From NCBI RefSeq assembly GCF_004519515.1, contig NZ_CP038145.1:744001-808000 (forward strand): a stretch of 64,000 nt of DNA. Reading direction: 5' to 3'. This DNA comes from Actinobacillus indolicus. Its GTDB lineage: Bacteria > Pseudomonadota > Gammaproteobacteria > Enterobacterales > Pasteurellaceae. The first letter of the stretch is position 1. Each line of letters starts with the position of its first letter. Position numbers and translations under genes: made by a program. Positions 35,096 through 44,253 of this stretch are shown piece after piece. The notes below the pieces were generated by a model that ran no database searches, had not been told where the DNA came from, and saw only the letters and a list, made by a program, of their open reading frames with translations.

Positions 35096-35824
35096 ATGAC
35101 AGATACAGTAATTAAAGTTACAAATGCCACTGTTCGTTTTAATAAAGCGACAGAAAACTATAATGGCTTAAAAGAGTATGTCATCAAAATGCTAAAAGGT
35201 GAATTAATGTTTCAGGAGTTTTTAGCATTAAAAGACGTTAATCTTGAAGTAAAAAAAGGCGAGTCTTGGGGATTGATAGGGACTAATGGTTCAGGAAAAT
35301 CGACACTTTTAAAATTGATTTGCGGTATTCTAAAACCTTATAAAGGCTCTGTTGAGGTCAATGGTAATATTGCTCCGCTTATTGAATTAGGTGCGGGTTT
35401 TGATGGTGAGCTCACCGCTCGTGAGAATATTTATCTCAATGGTGCATTGCTAGGACATAAAAAATCTTTTATGGAACAGCATTTTGATGAAATTATTGCA
35501 TTCGCAGAACTTCAAGATTTTGTGGATGTTCCACTAAAAAACTTTTCATCAGGAATGTCAGCGCGTTTAGGCTTTGCTGTTGCAACTATTGTAAAACCTG
35601 AAATTCTCATTGTGGATGAAGTTTTGGCTGTAGGAGATGCTGCATTTCAAGAAAAGTGCAAACGCCGAATGGAAGAGATGTTGTCAGGGGGAACAACATT
35701 ATTGTTCGTTTCTCATTCTATCGACCAAGTTAAAGAGCTTTGTCAGAATGTAATTTGGATTGATAAAGGTATTGTAAAAGGTTGTGGTAGGGCGGAAGAT
35801 GTAATTCCGCTTTATGAATATTAA
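35096..35824 (+). CDS. wzt: O-antigen ABC exporter, ATPase Wzt (short form)
   Basis: A 242-residue ATPase with Walker A GTNGSGKSTLLKL, signature FSSGMSARLGFAVA, and Walker B EILIVDEVLAVGD. It stops right after the nucleotide-binding domain and lacks the C-terminal carbohydrate-binding domain used by Wzt proteins of O8/O9a type to recognise a capped chain end. This matches systems in which export runs together with synthesis, such as Klebsiella D-galactan. Confidence 0.93.
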   Translation: MTDTVIKVTNATVRFNKATENYNGLKEYVIKMLKGELMFQEFLALKDVNLEVKKGESWGLIGTNGSGKSTLLKLICGILKPYKGSVEVNGNIAPLIELGAGFDGELTARENIYLNGALLGHKKSFMEQHFDEIIAFAELQDFVDVPLKNFSSGMSARLGFAVATIVKPEILIVDEVLAVGDAAFQEKCKRRMEEMLSGGTTLLFVSHSIDQVKELCQNVIWIDKGIVKGCGRAEDVIPLYEY

Positions 35825-35848
35825 AGTTTTATCTAAGGATTATTTATT

Positions 35849-37384
35849 ATGCGTATTTTGTTTTATAACTGGGTTCAATTTGATGATTGGTATTTACGTG
35901 GCGGTGGAGTTACTGTTTATTTACAAAACACAATGCGAGAATTAAAAAATATTAATAAAGATATTGAGATTTATTTTTTGTCATCAGGTCATCATTATGA
36001 TTTGCTAAATAAGAAAATAAGAATTGAGGAAACTAAAAATAATTATGATTATTTAGGTGTAAAGTCTTTTAGAATAATTAATTCGCCAGTAAAAGCACCT
36101 GCTCATGATGCATTTTGTTCATTGGAAACGGCATTTTCAAATGAAGAGTTAAAGAAAGCATTACATGATTTCTTGAAAGAAAATGGGAAGTTTGATGTTT
36201 TTCATATACATAATGTTGAAGGTTTAACTTTAGATGTATTTTCTCTGAAAAAAGACTTTCCAGAAACAAAATTTATTTTAACAGCACATAATTATCATAT
36301 TATGTGTCCACAAATTGAATTATTTAAAAATAGAAAAGAAATTTGTAAAAATTTTAATAATGGTATGGATTGTGTAAATTGCATAGGGCATCACCCTAAC
36401 ATGAACACGCTTAAAAAATATCAGGCATTGGGAAGTAAGATAGAACAATATAAGCTAGATTCTAGACCTCTAGGCAATTTTGTATTTATGACAGCACGCA
36501 ATACTTGGAATATATACAAGTCAGCTAAATGGGTATTGCATGATGCCAAAAATCTTCTTAAGGAAGGTGTTTTAAAAGGGAAGCCTAATAAAGATCAAAT
36601 TAATATTTATAAGTTAGAAACAAACCAGCCAACTAAAAGAGGTTTATCTCAAGGAGCTCCTTATGTATTTTGGCGAAACTTGGGTATAAAAAATACTAAC
36701 CAATATATAGATCAAGTAATTGCGGTTTCGGGGCAAACGGAAAATGTATTTGCAGAATATGGCATAGATAATTCTAAGCTAATAACTATTCATAATGGAA
36801 TGGATCATTTTTCTACATTGGATGAAGCTAAAAAACTTTGGGAAATGAAAAAAAGATCTACTATTAGATTAGGCTTTTTTGGTTATCCAACACCTGCAAA
36901 AGGCTTTGATTTATTTTTAAAAGCATTAGGGACATTACCAAAAGAGTTATTAAAAAATATAGAATTAACAGTAGCATCAAGATTAGATGGGCATCATAAA
37001 GAAAAACTTTTGTTGTTGAATAATAAATTTAAATCTATCTATATTGTTGAGGGATATGAACGTAGTATGATTCCTGAATTAATGAATTCAATTACATTAG
37101 CTATTGTTCCTTCATTATGGATGGAGACATATTGTCAAGTTGCAGCAGAATTAGTTTCTTTTGGAACACCAGTCATTTTATCTGATACTGTTGGATTTAA
37201 AGATTTTTATAAAACAAAAGACTTTATATTTAAATCAGGTGAATATAAAGAGCTTGCTAATTTATTAAACAAGTATTTATCAAACCCAACATTATTAGAT
37301 GATTTTTGGAGTCAAATTGAAATGCCTCCATCGGCTAAAGAGCATGCTAAACAACTATTAGAAAAAGTTTATTTAGGAAAATGA
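35849..37384 (+). CDS. family 4 glycosyltransferase of the O-antigen locus
   Basis: A 511-residue cytoplasmic retaining glycosyltransferase of the GT-B fold. The N-terminal acceptor domain has GGGVTVYLQNTM; the C-terminal donor domain carries ETYCQVAAE, an E-x7-E motif, and FGTPVILSD. A middle insert has a cysteine/histidine group (MCP...EICKN...CVNCIGHHP) that may bind a metal. The specificity cannot be read. The gene is very AT-rich compared with wzt and glf, which suggests import of this stretch. It is followed by the HAD-like gene after 1 base. Confidence 0.82.
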   Translation: MRILFYNWVQFDDWYLRGGGVTVYLQNTMRELKNINKDIEIYFLSSGHHYDLLNKKIRIEETKNNYDYLGVKSFRIINSPVKAPAHDAFCSLETAFSNEELKKALHDFLKENGKFDVFHIHNVEGLTLDVFSLKKDFPETKFILTAHNYHIMCPQIELFKNRKEICKNFNNGMDCVNCIGHHPNMNTLKKYQALGSKIEQYKLDSRPLGNFVFMTARNTWNIYKSAKWVLHDAKNLLKEGVLKGKPNKDQINIYKLETNQPTKRGLSQGAPYVFWRNLGIKNTNQYIDQVIAVSGQTENVFAEYGIDNSKLITIHNGMDHFSTLDEAKKLWEMKKRSTIRLGFFGYPTPAKGFDLFLKALGTLPKELLKNIELTVASRLDGHHKEKLLLLNNKFKSIYIVEGYERSMIPELMNSITLAIVPSLWMETYCQVAAELVSFGTPVILSDTVGFKDFYKTKDFIFKSGEYKELANLLNKYLSNPTLLDDFWSQIEMPPSAKEHAKQLLEKVYLGK

Positions 37385-37385
37385 T

Positions 37386-39299
37386 ATGAATATTAAATCA
37401 TTACTTGAGTTAGAATCTAAAATCGACTATTTTGAACAATTTAGTTTTGATGTTTTTGATACATTAATTTTTAGAAAAGTTGAAGATTATAATGAGCGAG
37501 AAAAAGGAATATCTAAGCTGGTTTCAGATTATTTGCAATCTATCAATATTTCTTGTGATTACCAAGATTATATGCTTCTAAGGGAAATCGAATTCCAGAA
37601 ATCTAAAATTATTACATTAGATGAAATTGATTATTTTCCTAGCTTATATAACATCTTAACCGAATTATCAGTACCGAAGGAACATATTGAGGATGTAGCC
37701 AATAAGATCTGGAAAATTGAAGAAGAATATGAAATTTCTGTGGCTTATGCAAATCCAGAGGCACTTAGTATTTTGCCAATTCTCAGAAATGCTGGTAAGA
37801 ATATTGTTGCAGTAAGTGATATGTACCTGCCTAATTCATCAGTTCGTGCAATTTTAGAAGGTGTAGGGTTATTAAGCTACTTTGATAATGTTTATGTTTC
37901 TTCAGATAATAAGCTTACAAAACATAGCGGGAAGATCTATTCGGATCTTTTGGCTAAAGGAGCTTTATTAAAAGACAATGTTGTACATACAGGTGATAAT
38001 TATCATTCAGATGAACTAATGGCCGCGAACAACCTAATTTTTGGCTTGCATTATGTAAATAAATCTAATGAGAATAGAAAAAAGAAAGTTTATGAGAAAA
38101 TTGCAAAACAAGAAAAACTAAGTTTTATAAATGCTAGGGAAGACTTAATTGAATTACTTGGGAAATCGTTTGCATTATTTTTAAAACAAATTTTTTATTG
38201 TGCAAAAATATATGAATCGAAAAATATTTACTTTTTTACGCGAGATGCTAATTTTTTATTATCGTCAGCAAAAAAATATGTAGAGTATTTTAAGGTTGAT
38301 GATATCAAATTAGATGTTTTACATTTAGATAGGTTAAATAGCTTTTTCTTAAATATAACAACATTAGAAGAGCTTGAAAAAAACCTTTGGCTATTCGGAG
38401 AATCAAATGAAATTACAGTTATAGAATTCTTTGAGAAGATAGGGTATTTGGATTTTTGTGTTAAGGAATACCCTGATGTCATTGAAAATAGTAAAAATAT
38501 TACATTGAAAATGGCTTTAGTTACGAATCATTTGAAAGAAATCATACTTAATATAATTAAAATAAAGCATAGGGATATCGTCAGATATTTAACTGAAAAA
38601 GGTGTTTTCTCAGAAAAAAACTCAATTCTAGTAGATATTGGCTATTCTGGAACCTCAATGAGGGAAATTAGTTATTTTTTTGAAAAAAATAGTATGCTAA
38701 AAAATCAGAATCAAGGTAGATTAGATTGTTTACTCTTTGCATCTAATAGATTTTTTACCATGAATGCTGTGAAATTTTCAGCACCTGTATTTTTACATTT
38801 GGTTAAAATTTTCCCTTTTCATAAAGTGAATTTTTTCGCTACATTAAACCACTCATGGTTAGAACCTTTTGTTTTAGATACATCATTGGGAGCTTTAGAA
38901 CGATATGATGAAGACACATTGGAACCAATTAGAAAAGAATATAATATTCAGCCAGTATATAAAAGGCTTGAATTAAATAAAAAAATAGAGTCATTTTTTG
39001 ATAAAATAGATAGCTTAGATCTTAATAAATTACAAAATGCTTTAGAGAGCTATATCATGTTGCCAAGTAAAAGCCAAGTGGAAAAATACTCTCATTTGAC
39101 ACATATTAAAGGCTTCGATAATAGTTCAGAACAGAGCTTAGTTAAAAAGGTTTCTTTAGCTAATATAAAAAATGATGTTATATCTCTAATTAAAAATGAT
39201 TATTGGGTTGGAGGCTCATTAGCAAAATCTAATTTATCTTTTTTAATTAGAATCGCCTGTTGGAAATTTTATTTTGCAAAAAAATTTTTTAGAGTGTAA
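37386..39299 (+). CDS. two-part protein: HAD-like N-terminus plus unassigned C-terminus
   Basis: A 637-residue protein. Residues about 18-225 form a HAD-IA-like domain: FDVFDTLIF (Asp22), VSDMYLP, a lysine in KHSGKIY and GDNYHSDELMA. The residue two after the nucleophile is Phe, not Asp, unlike most HAD phosphatases. This resembles COG5610 'predicted hydrolases' of polysaccharide clusters. The remaining 400 residues (for example FTRDANFLLSSAKKYVEYF and LVDIGYSGTSMREISYFFE) are not recognised; the family usually carries this part too. Very AT-rich. It may modify or transfer a sugar or phosphate group. It overlaps glf by one base. Confidence 0.7.
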   Translation: MNIKSLLELESKIDYFEQFSFDVFDTLIFRKVEDYNEREKGISKLVSDYLQSINISCDYQDYMLLREIEFQKSKIITLDEIDYFPSLYNILTELSVPKEHIEDVANKIWKIEEEYEISVAYANPEALSILPILRNAGKNIVAVSDMYLPNSSVRAILEGVGLLSYFDNVYVSSDNKLTKHSGKIYSDLLAKGALLKDNVVHTGDNYHSDELMAANNLIFGLHYVNKSNENRKKKVYEKIAKQEKLSFINAREDLIELLGKSFALFLKQIFYCAKIYESKNIYFFTRDANFLLSSAKKYVEYFKVDDIKLDVLHLDRLNSFFLNITTLEELEKNLWLFGESNEITVIEFFEKIGYLDFCVKEYPDVIENSKNITLKMALVTNHLKEIILNIIKIKHRDIVRYLTEKGVFSEKNSILVDIGYSGTSMREISYFFEKNSMLKNQNQGRLDCLLFASNRFFTMNAVKFSAPVFLHLVKIFPFHKVNFFATLNHSWLEPFVLDTSLGALERYDEDTLEPIRKEYNIQPVYKRLELNKKIESFFDKIDSLDLNKLQNALESYIMLPSKSQVEKYSHLTHIKGFDNSSEQSLVKKVSLANIKNDVISLIKNDYWVGGSLAKSNLSFLIRIACWKFYFAKKFFRV

Positions 39300-40450
39300 T
39301 GCGTAGATTTCTCCTAATCGGTGCGGGCTTTTCTAACGCTGTAATTGCACGTGAATTGGCAGAACAAGGTTACAAAGTCACTGTTATCGATCAACGTAAT
39401 CATGTTGCGGGAAACTGCCACTCTGAGCGTGATGCAGAAACGAATGTAATGGTGCATATTTATGGTCCGCATATTTTCCATACAGATAACGAGCGAGTGT
39501 GGAATTATGTGAATCATTTTGGTGAGTGGATGCCGTTTGTTAATCGCGTAAAAACGATTAGTCAAGGCGCAGTATATTCTCTACCAATTAACTTACATAC
39601 TATTAACCAGTTCTTTGGTAAAACTTGTTCACCAACAGAAGCGAAAGCGTTGATTGAAAGCCAAGCGGATATGTCGATTACCGATCCTCAAACTTTTGAA
39701 GAGCAAGCTATGCGTTTTGTCGGTAAAGACTTATATAAAGCGTTTTTCTATGGTTATACCAAAAAGCAATGGGGTGTTGAGCCTAAAGAGTTGCCTGCAA
39801 GTATTTTAAAACGTTTGCCAGTACGTTTTAATTATGATGATAACTACTTTGCCCATAAATTCCAAGGTATGCCAAAAGACGGTTATACGGTTATCGTAGA
39901 AAATATTTTAAAACACGATAATATTGAAGTGCGTTTAAATACGCCATTTGTAGAATCAATGAAAGCGGAATTTGACCATATTTTCTGGTCTGGTCCGTTA
40001 GATGCTTACTTTGGTTTTGAGCTTGGTCGCTTAGGCTATCGCACACTTGATTTTGAAGCCTTCCGTGCGGAAGGAGATTTCCAAGGTAATGCGGTCATCA
40101 ACTACGGCGATGAAGAAGTACCGTACACCCGTATTTCGGAACACAAACACTTTGCACCATGGGAAAATCACGAGAAAACGATTTGCTACCGTGAATTTAG
40201 CCGTTTATGCGAAGAAAAAGATATTCCATATTATCCTATTCGTTTAGTAAAAGATAAAGCGTTGTTGCAACAATATGTCGAAAAAGCGAATAAGGAAACA
40301 CAAGTTACATTCGTTGGACGTTTAGGTACCTATCGTTATTTGGATATGGATGTAACGATTAAAGAAGCGTTAGAAGCTGCGGACGATATTAAGGAAGCTC
40401 TTGCAAGCGGTAAGATGTTAAAGCCGTTTTACGTTAATATGGATGTGTAA
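39299..40450 (+). CDS. glf: UDP-galactopyranose mutase
   Basis: A flavoenzyme that interconverts UDP-galactopyranose and UDP-galactofuranose, so the O-antigen should contain galactofuranose. The 383 residues begin with the FAD-binding LIGAGFSNAVIARELAEQG and contain HIYGPHIFHT, FFYGYTKKQWG and GRLGTYRYLDMD, all family landmarks. The base composition resembles the chromosome, unlike its neighbours on either side. Confidence 0.97.
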   Translation: MRRFLLIGAGFSNAVIARELAEQGYKVTVIDQRNHVAGNCHSERDAETNVMVHIYGPHIFHTDNERVWNYVNHFGEWMPFVNRVKTISQGAVYSLPINLHTINQFFGKTCSPTEAKALIESQADMSITDPQTFEEQAMRFVGKDLYKAFFYGYTKKQWGVEPKELPASILKRLPVRFNYDDNYFAHKFQGMPKDGYTVIVENILKHDNIEVRLNTPFVESMKAEFDHIFWSGPLDAYFGFELGRLGYRTLDFEAFRAEGDFQGNAVINYGDEEVPYTRISEHKHFAPWENHEKTICYREFSRLCEEKDIPYYPIRLVKDKALLQQYVEKANKETQVTFVGRLGTYRYLDMDVTIKEALEAADDIKEALASGKMLKPFYVNMDV

Positions 40451-40468
40451 ATTTTAATGAGAAATAAG

Positions 40469-40489
40469 CCGCTTGTGTAATACAAGCGG
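40469..40489 (+). terminator. uptake-signal hairpin after glf
   Basis: CCGCTTGT (40469-40476) pairs with ACAAGCGG (40482-40489) around a 5-base loop, 18 bases past the glf stop and before the RelA/SpoT-like gene. There is no T run, so it may only partly terminate. Confidence 0.5.
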
Positions 40490-40507
40490 TTCATTTATAT
40501 AGATGCT

Positions 40508-41074
40508 ATGTTAGAAAAAATAGAACGCTTAATTGATGAAATTAATAAATTACATTTAGCTTTTTCCCAAGATTATTTTGAAACAGGTAAACTTGAAAAG
40601 GTTAATTTAAAGCATACTTTGGCAAAAGTGCCTACTGAGCATATTTTGGCATATCGTTTGAATTTACATGAATCAATTAATGATTATTTATTTAGGGCTG
40701 ATTTGTACGATATTCCTTATTTTTATCGTGTTAAAGCCTCGGAATCTATTTTAGATAAGATAGAGCGATTTAAACAGCGCAGTGAGGGTTATCCAGTAAA
40801 TAGTATTTTAAATGACATTTTTGGTGCACGTATTATTGTTTCTACTGAAGATATTGAAAAGGTAATGGAATCGCTTGATAGTTGGCAAGAAAAATATGGG
40901 TTGAAAAATTGGTATTTACGGGATAAAGATGAATATGTAGGTATTCATATTTATTTTAAAAATTCAAGTAATTTCTACTATCCTTGGGAGTTACAAATTT
41001 GGGATAGAAAGGATGCAGAAAAAAATATTCAGAGCCATATAAAATATAAACGAGATTTTGTGAATAAAAGATAA
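40508..41074 (+). CDS. RelA/SpoT-fold nucleotidyltransferase-like protein
   Basis: A 188-residue protein that looks like a stand-alone RelA/SpoT synthetase domain. Landmarks in order: YRVKASESILDKIERF (the usual R-x-K..S-i-l.K site), NDIFGARIIV with the metal-binding Asp, YVGIHIYF in place of YrSlH, and WELQIWDRKD with the catalytic Glu, then HIKYKRDF. Both acidic catalytic residues appear kept, while the Ser of YrSxH is Gly. There is no hydrolase, TGS or ACT domain. It lies inside the O-antigen operon, 4 bases before the GT2 gene. Whether it makes (p)ppGpp or does something to sugar nucleotides is unknown. Confidence 0.7.
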   Translation: MLEKIERLIDEINKLHLAFSQDYFETGKLEKVNLKHTLAKVPTEHILAYRLNLHESINDYLFRADLYDIPYFYRVKASESILDKIERFKQRSEGYPVNSILNDIFGARIIVSTEDIEKVMESLDSWQEKYGLKNWYLRDKDEYVGIHIYFKNSSNFYYPWELQIWDRKDAEKNIQSHIKYKRDFVNKR

Positions 41075-41078
41075 TTAG

Positions 41079-41999
41079 ATGAATAAATCCATTTGTGCTG
41101 TTGTGGTTACTTATAACCGCAAAGAATTACTCTTAAATTGCTTGAAAGCATTACAAACGCAAACCTATCCATTGGATCACATTGTTGTTATTAACAATGC
41201 AAGTCAAGATGGAACGGTAGAATACTTGCGTGAAAATGGCTGGTGGGATAGTGAACAATTTACCTTGATTACCTTGCCAAATAATCAAGGTGGCGCAGGC
41301 GGATTTTATGCGGGTATTGAGTTTACTTGTCAAAATAACTTTGATTATATTTGGTTGATGGATGATGATGGTTATCCATCTACAAATTGTTTAGAAAAAC
41401 TAACCGCTTATGCTTCTGATAACTGCTATATTGGTCCTATTGTATTAGATACGAAAACGCAAGATAAATTAAGTTTTGCATTGCGTATTCCTAATACTCT
41501 TCAAGTTATTGATTTCTATTCAAAACTCCCAGAAAATTTTAAAGAAAGAAATATTATCCCAAATATTGTATTACCTTTTAATGGCACATTAATTGCTACA
41601 CCTTTAGTAAAAAGAATAGGGTTAATAAAAAAAGATTATTTTATTTGGGGTGATGATAAAGAATATACAATAAGAGCAGGGAAGTTTAATGCTAACATTT
41701 TAACTGTAGTAGATGCTTGTTTCTTTCATCCAGCTGAAAGTTCGTCTTCCACGTCGATGTTCTTTGGTAAGCTACGATTTAATTACACACCATCTAGATT
41801 AAAATTATATTGTTTTTGTCGTAATGCTATAGACACATTTAAGCAACATTATGGATTAATTCACGTATTTTCTTTTTGGGCTAAAACGACATGGTTTTTT
41901 ACGTTTACAAAGCCAAGTATCTCAGAACTTCTTTTTACTTGGCGAGCGATGTGGCACGGCTTTATTGGAGACTTTTCTCATCATAGAGAATACTTATGA
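41079..41999 (+). CDS. GT2 glycosyltransferase, galactofuranosyl- or rhamnosyl-type
   Basis: A 306-residue GT-A enzyme. It starts with ICAVVVTYNRKELLLNCL, has VINNASQDGT, the metal site WLMDDDGYPS and a later FIWGDDKEYTIRAG. The GGAGGFYAGI and DDD pattern is typical of the GlfT2/rhamnosyltransferase branch. With glf in the cluster, a galactofuranosyl transfer is plausible, but rhamnose is as well. The stop overlaps the start of the next gene by four bases. Confidence 0.85.
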   Translation: MNKSICAVVVTYNRKELLLNCLKALQTQTYPLDHIVVINNASQDGTVEYLRENGWWDSEQFTLITLPNNQGGAGGFYAGIEFTCQNNFDYIWLMDDDGYPSTNCLEKLTAYASDNCYIGPIVLDTKTQDKLSFALRIPNTLQVIDFYSKLPENFKERNIIPNIVLPFNGTLIATPLVKRIGLIKKDYFIWGDDKEYTIRAGKFNANILTVVDACFFHPAESSSSTSMFFGKLRFNYTPSRLKLYCFCRNAIDTFKQHYGLIHVFSFWAKTTWFFTFTKPSISELLFTWRAMWHGFIGDFSHHREYL

Positions 42000-42760
42000 C
42001 TAAAATAAAAATTCTAATTGCTACTCATAAAGCTTATGATTTTCCTAATGATGTTTGTTACTTACCTATTCAAGTGGGAAAAGCAAATTGTTCGTTAGAT
42101 TTAGGCGTAGAATCAGATGATTCAGGTGAAAATATTTCTGATAAAAATCCAAACTTTTGTGAATTAACTGCGCTTTATTGGGGTTGGAAAAATTTAGAGA
42201 ATTATGAATATATTGGTTTAGTTCATTATCGTCGCTATTTTTCAGGTTTAGAATTAAATTTGAAAGGTAAAAAGATAGCATCTCAATCTGAATTATTGGC
42301 GGACTTAGCTATTTATGATGTTATTGTTGCTAAAAAACGGAATTATTATATTGAGTCTGTTTATACTCACTATAAAAATGCTCATTTTATTAAAGATCTA
42401 GATATAACTAAACAGATTATAGAACAATACTTTCCTGAGTATATGTCAGCATTTCATCAGGTGATGGAAAGAAAAACATTGCATCTATTTAATATGTTTG
42501 TAATGTCAAGGGAACACTTTGTACAATATTGTGAATGGTTATTTAGCATTTTATTTAAGTTAGAAAAACAAATTGATATATCAAGTTATGATAACTACCA
42601 AAAACGAGTTTTCGGTTTTATCGCAGAACGCCTTTTTAATGTTTGGTTGGTAAAAAATCAATTAAAACTGAAAGAACGCAAAGTGGTATCGTTAGAAGGC
42701 GAACATATATTGAAAAAAGTAATTGGTTTGTTGAAACGGAAATATTTGAAGAAAAAATGA
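41996..42760 (+). CDS. DUF4422 family glycosyltransferase
   Basis: A 254-residue protein of the DUF4422 group found in capsule and O-antigen clusters: KILIATHKAYDFP, NFCELTALYWGWKN and YIGLVHYRRYFS are typical. Members are assigned as glycosyltransferases; some are galactosyltransferases, but the specificity here cannot be determined. It is AT-rich and is coupled by 4-base overlaps to both neighbours. Confidence 0.85.
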   Translation: MTKIKILIATHKAYDFPNDVCYLPIQVGKANCSLDLGVESDDSGENISDKNPNFCELTALYWGWKNLENYEYIGLVHYRRYFSGLELNLKGKKIASQSELLADLAIYDVIVAKKRNYYIESVYTHYKNAHFIKDLDITKQIIEQYFPEYMSAFHQVMERKTLHLFNMFVMSREHFVQYCEWLFSILFKLEKQIDISSYDNYQKRVFGFIAERLFNVWLVKNQLKLKERKVVSLEGEHILKKVIGLLKRKYLKKK

Positions 42761-44184
42761 GCATGATGGATAAATCGGTAATTTGTAAAGGTATGTTGGC
42801 GGTAACGGATTTTGTTTCGTTACTATTTTCCTATTATTTAAGCATCTATTTACTGAGCCTTTTTACCAATGATTTGGATCGTTTTTTACCGTACGAGCAG
42901 TTTCAAGAAGCGATCCTGATTCATTTAGGGTTAGCCTGTGGCTGTGTTATTTGGTTTTGGATTAATCTCCGCCATTATACTTACCGAAAACCGTTTTGGT
43001 TTGAATTAAAAGAAATTGTTCGTACATTATTCGTATTGGCGATTATTGAACTAGCTACCATAGCCTTTTCCAAGCTCTATTTTTCTCGCTATTTATGGGT
43101 ATTAAGTTGGAGTTTAACCTTCGTTATCGTGCCTATTAGCCGAGTTCTGATTAAAAAGTTATTAATCAAGACCGGTTTATATTTAAAGAATACGGTAATT
43201 ATTGGTGGCGGTAGAAATGCGATAGATGCTTATAAAGCATTGGTCAGCGAACCGTATCTTGGGCTTAAAGTAAAATATTTTATTGCTGTAGATAAGAACG
43301 ATGAATTAGATGGTTTAGGCATTCCAATCATTAATGAAACCCGTCAGGGTATTTGGCGATTGGTTACCAAATCGTCTGATCAATTTATTATTGCACTAGA
43401 AGAAGATGAAATTGAACAACGTGATCAATGGCTTCGTTATTTTTCTAAAAAACACTATCGGTCCGTATCCGTGATTCCGACGCTACGCGGATTGCCGCTG
43501 TACAGTACGGATATGTCGTTTATTTTCAGTTATGAAGTGATGTTGCTTCGCGTGAATAATAACTTGGCAAAACGATCTTCCCGTATCATCAAACGAACAA
43601 TGGATATTGTCGGTGCCAGTCTGCTAATTATTTTATTGTCGCCGTTATTATTGACATTCTACTTTCTGATTAAGCGGGATGGTGGAAGTGCCGTATTCGG
43701 GCATAAGCGAATCGGGCAAAATGGTAAACCGTTTAGTTGCTTAAAATTCCGTTCAATGGTGCTGAACTCTCAAGAAGTATTAGATGAATTGTTAGAGCGC
43801 GATGCGGAAGCAAAGACGGAGTGGGAAAAAGATTTTAAATTGAAAAATGATCCGAGAATTACACCGCTTGGTCAGTTTTTACGTCGAACAAGTATTGATG
43901 AATTACCTCAATTGTTTAATGTTTTGGTCGGACAAATGAGTTTGGTCGGACCAAGGCCAATTATTGCTGATGAATTGTCTTATTATAAAGAAAATGTGGA
44001 TTACTACTTGATGGCAAAACCAGGTATGACTGGGTTGTGGCAAGTGAGTGGTCGTAATGATGTGGATTATGAAACTCGAGTTTATTTTGATTCTTGGTAT
44101 GTAAAAAACTGGTCTCTTTGGAATGATATTGCGATTTTGTTTAAAACGGTGAATGTTGTTTTGAAAAGGGATGGCGCTTATTAA
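42757..44184 (+). CDS. wbaP: undecaprenyl-phosphate sugar-1-phosphate transferase (WbaP type)
   Basis: Starts the repeat by moving galactose- or glucose-1-phosphate to undecaprenyl phosphate. The N-terminal part has four or five membrane spans and a central Rossmann-like CoA-binding-type domain (TVIIGGGRNAIDAYKAL). The C-terminal bacterial sugar transferase domain has LKFRSMV, DPRITPLGQFLRRTSIDELPQ, MSLVGPRP and MTGLWQVSGRND. The start at 42757 (ATGA overlap with the DUF4422 gene) gives 475 residues, the length of Salmonella WbaP; an ATG at 42766 is an alternative. Confidence 0.9.
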   Translation: MSMMDKSVICKGMLAVTDFVSLLFSYYLSIYLLSLFTNDLDRFLPYEQFQEAILIHLGLACGCVIWFWINLRHYTYRKPFWFELKEIVRTLFVLAIIELATIAFSKLYFSRYLWVLSWSLTFVIVPISRVLIKKLLIKTGLYLKNTVIIGGGRNAIDAYKALVSEPYLGLKVKYFIAVDKNDELDGLGIPIINETRQGIWRLVTKSSDQFIIALEEDEIEQRDQWLRYFSKKHYRSVSVIPTLRGLPLYSTDMSFIFSYEVMLLRVNNNLAKRSSRIIKRTMDIVGASLLIILLSPLLLTFYFLIKRDGGSAVFGHKRIGQNGKPFSCLKFRSMVLNSQEVLDELLERDAEAKTEWEKDFKLKNDPRITPLGQFLRRTSIDELPQLFNVLVGQMSLVGPRPIIADELSYYKENVDYYLMAKPGMTGLWQVSGRNDVDYETRVYFDSWYVKNWSLWNDIAILFKTVNVVLKRDGAY

Positions 44185-44204
44185 AGTAAGTAGATTTAAC
44201 ATTT

Positions 44205-44242
44205 AAAGCAGAAAAATGAATAGGACATTTTTCTGCTTTTTT
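44205..44242 (+). terminator. terminator after wbaP
   Basis: AAAGCAGAAAAAT (44205-44217) pairs with ATTTTTCTGCTTT (44227-44239) and leads into a T run. It separates wbaP from rmlB by a gap of 69 bases in all. Confidence 0.82.
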
Positions 44243-44253
44243 CTAGGTAGTTT

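Noticed and set aside
42643..42756. Longer start for the WbaP-type transferase
   Set aside because: The extra 38 residues lie wholly inside the preceding DUF4422 gene in another frame and are highly charged, unlike the family N-terminus.
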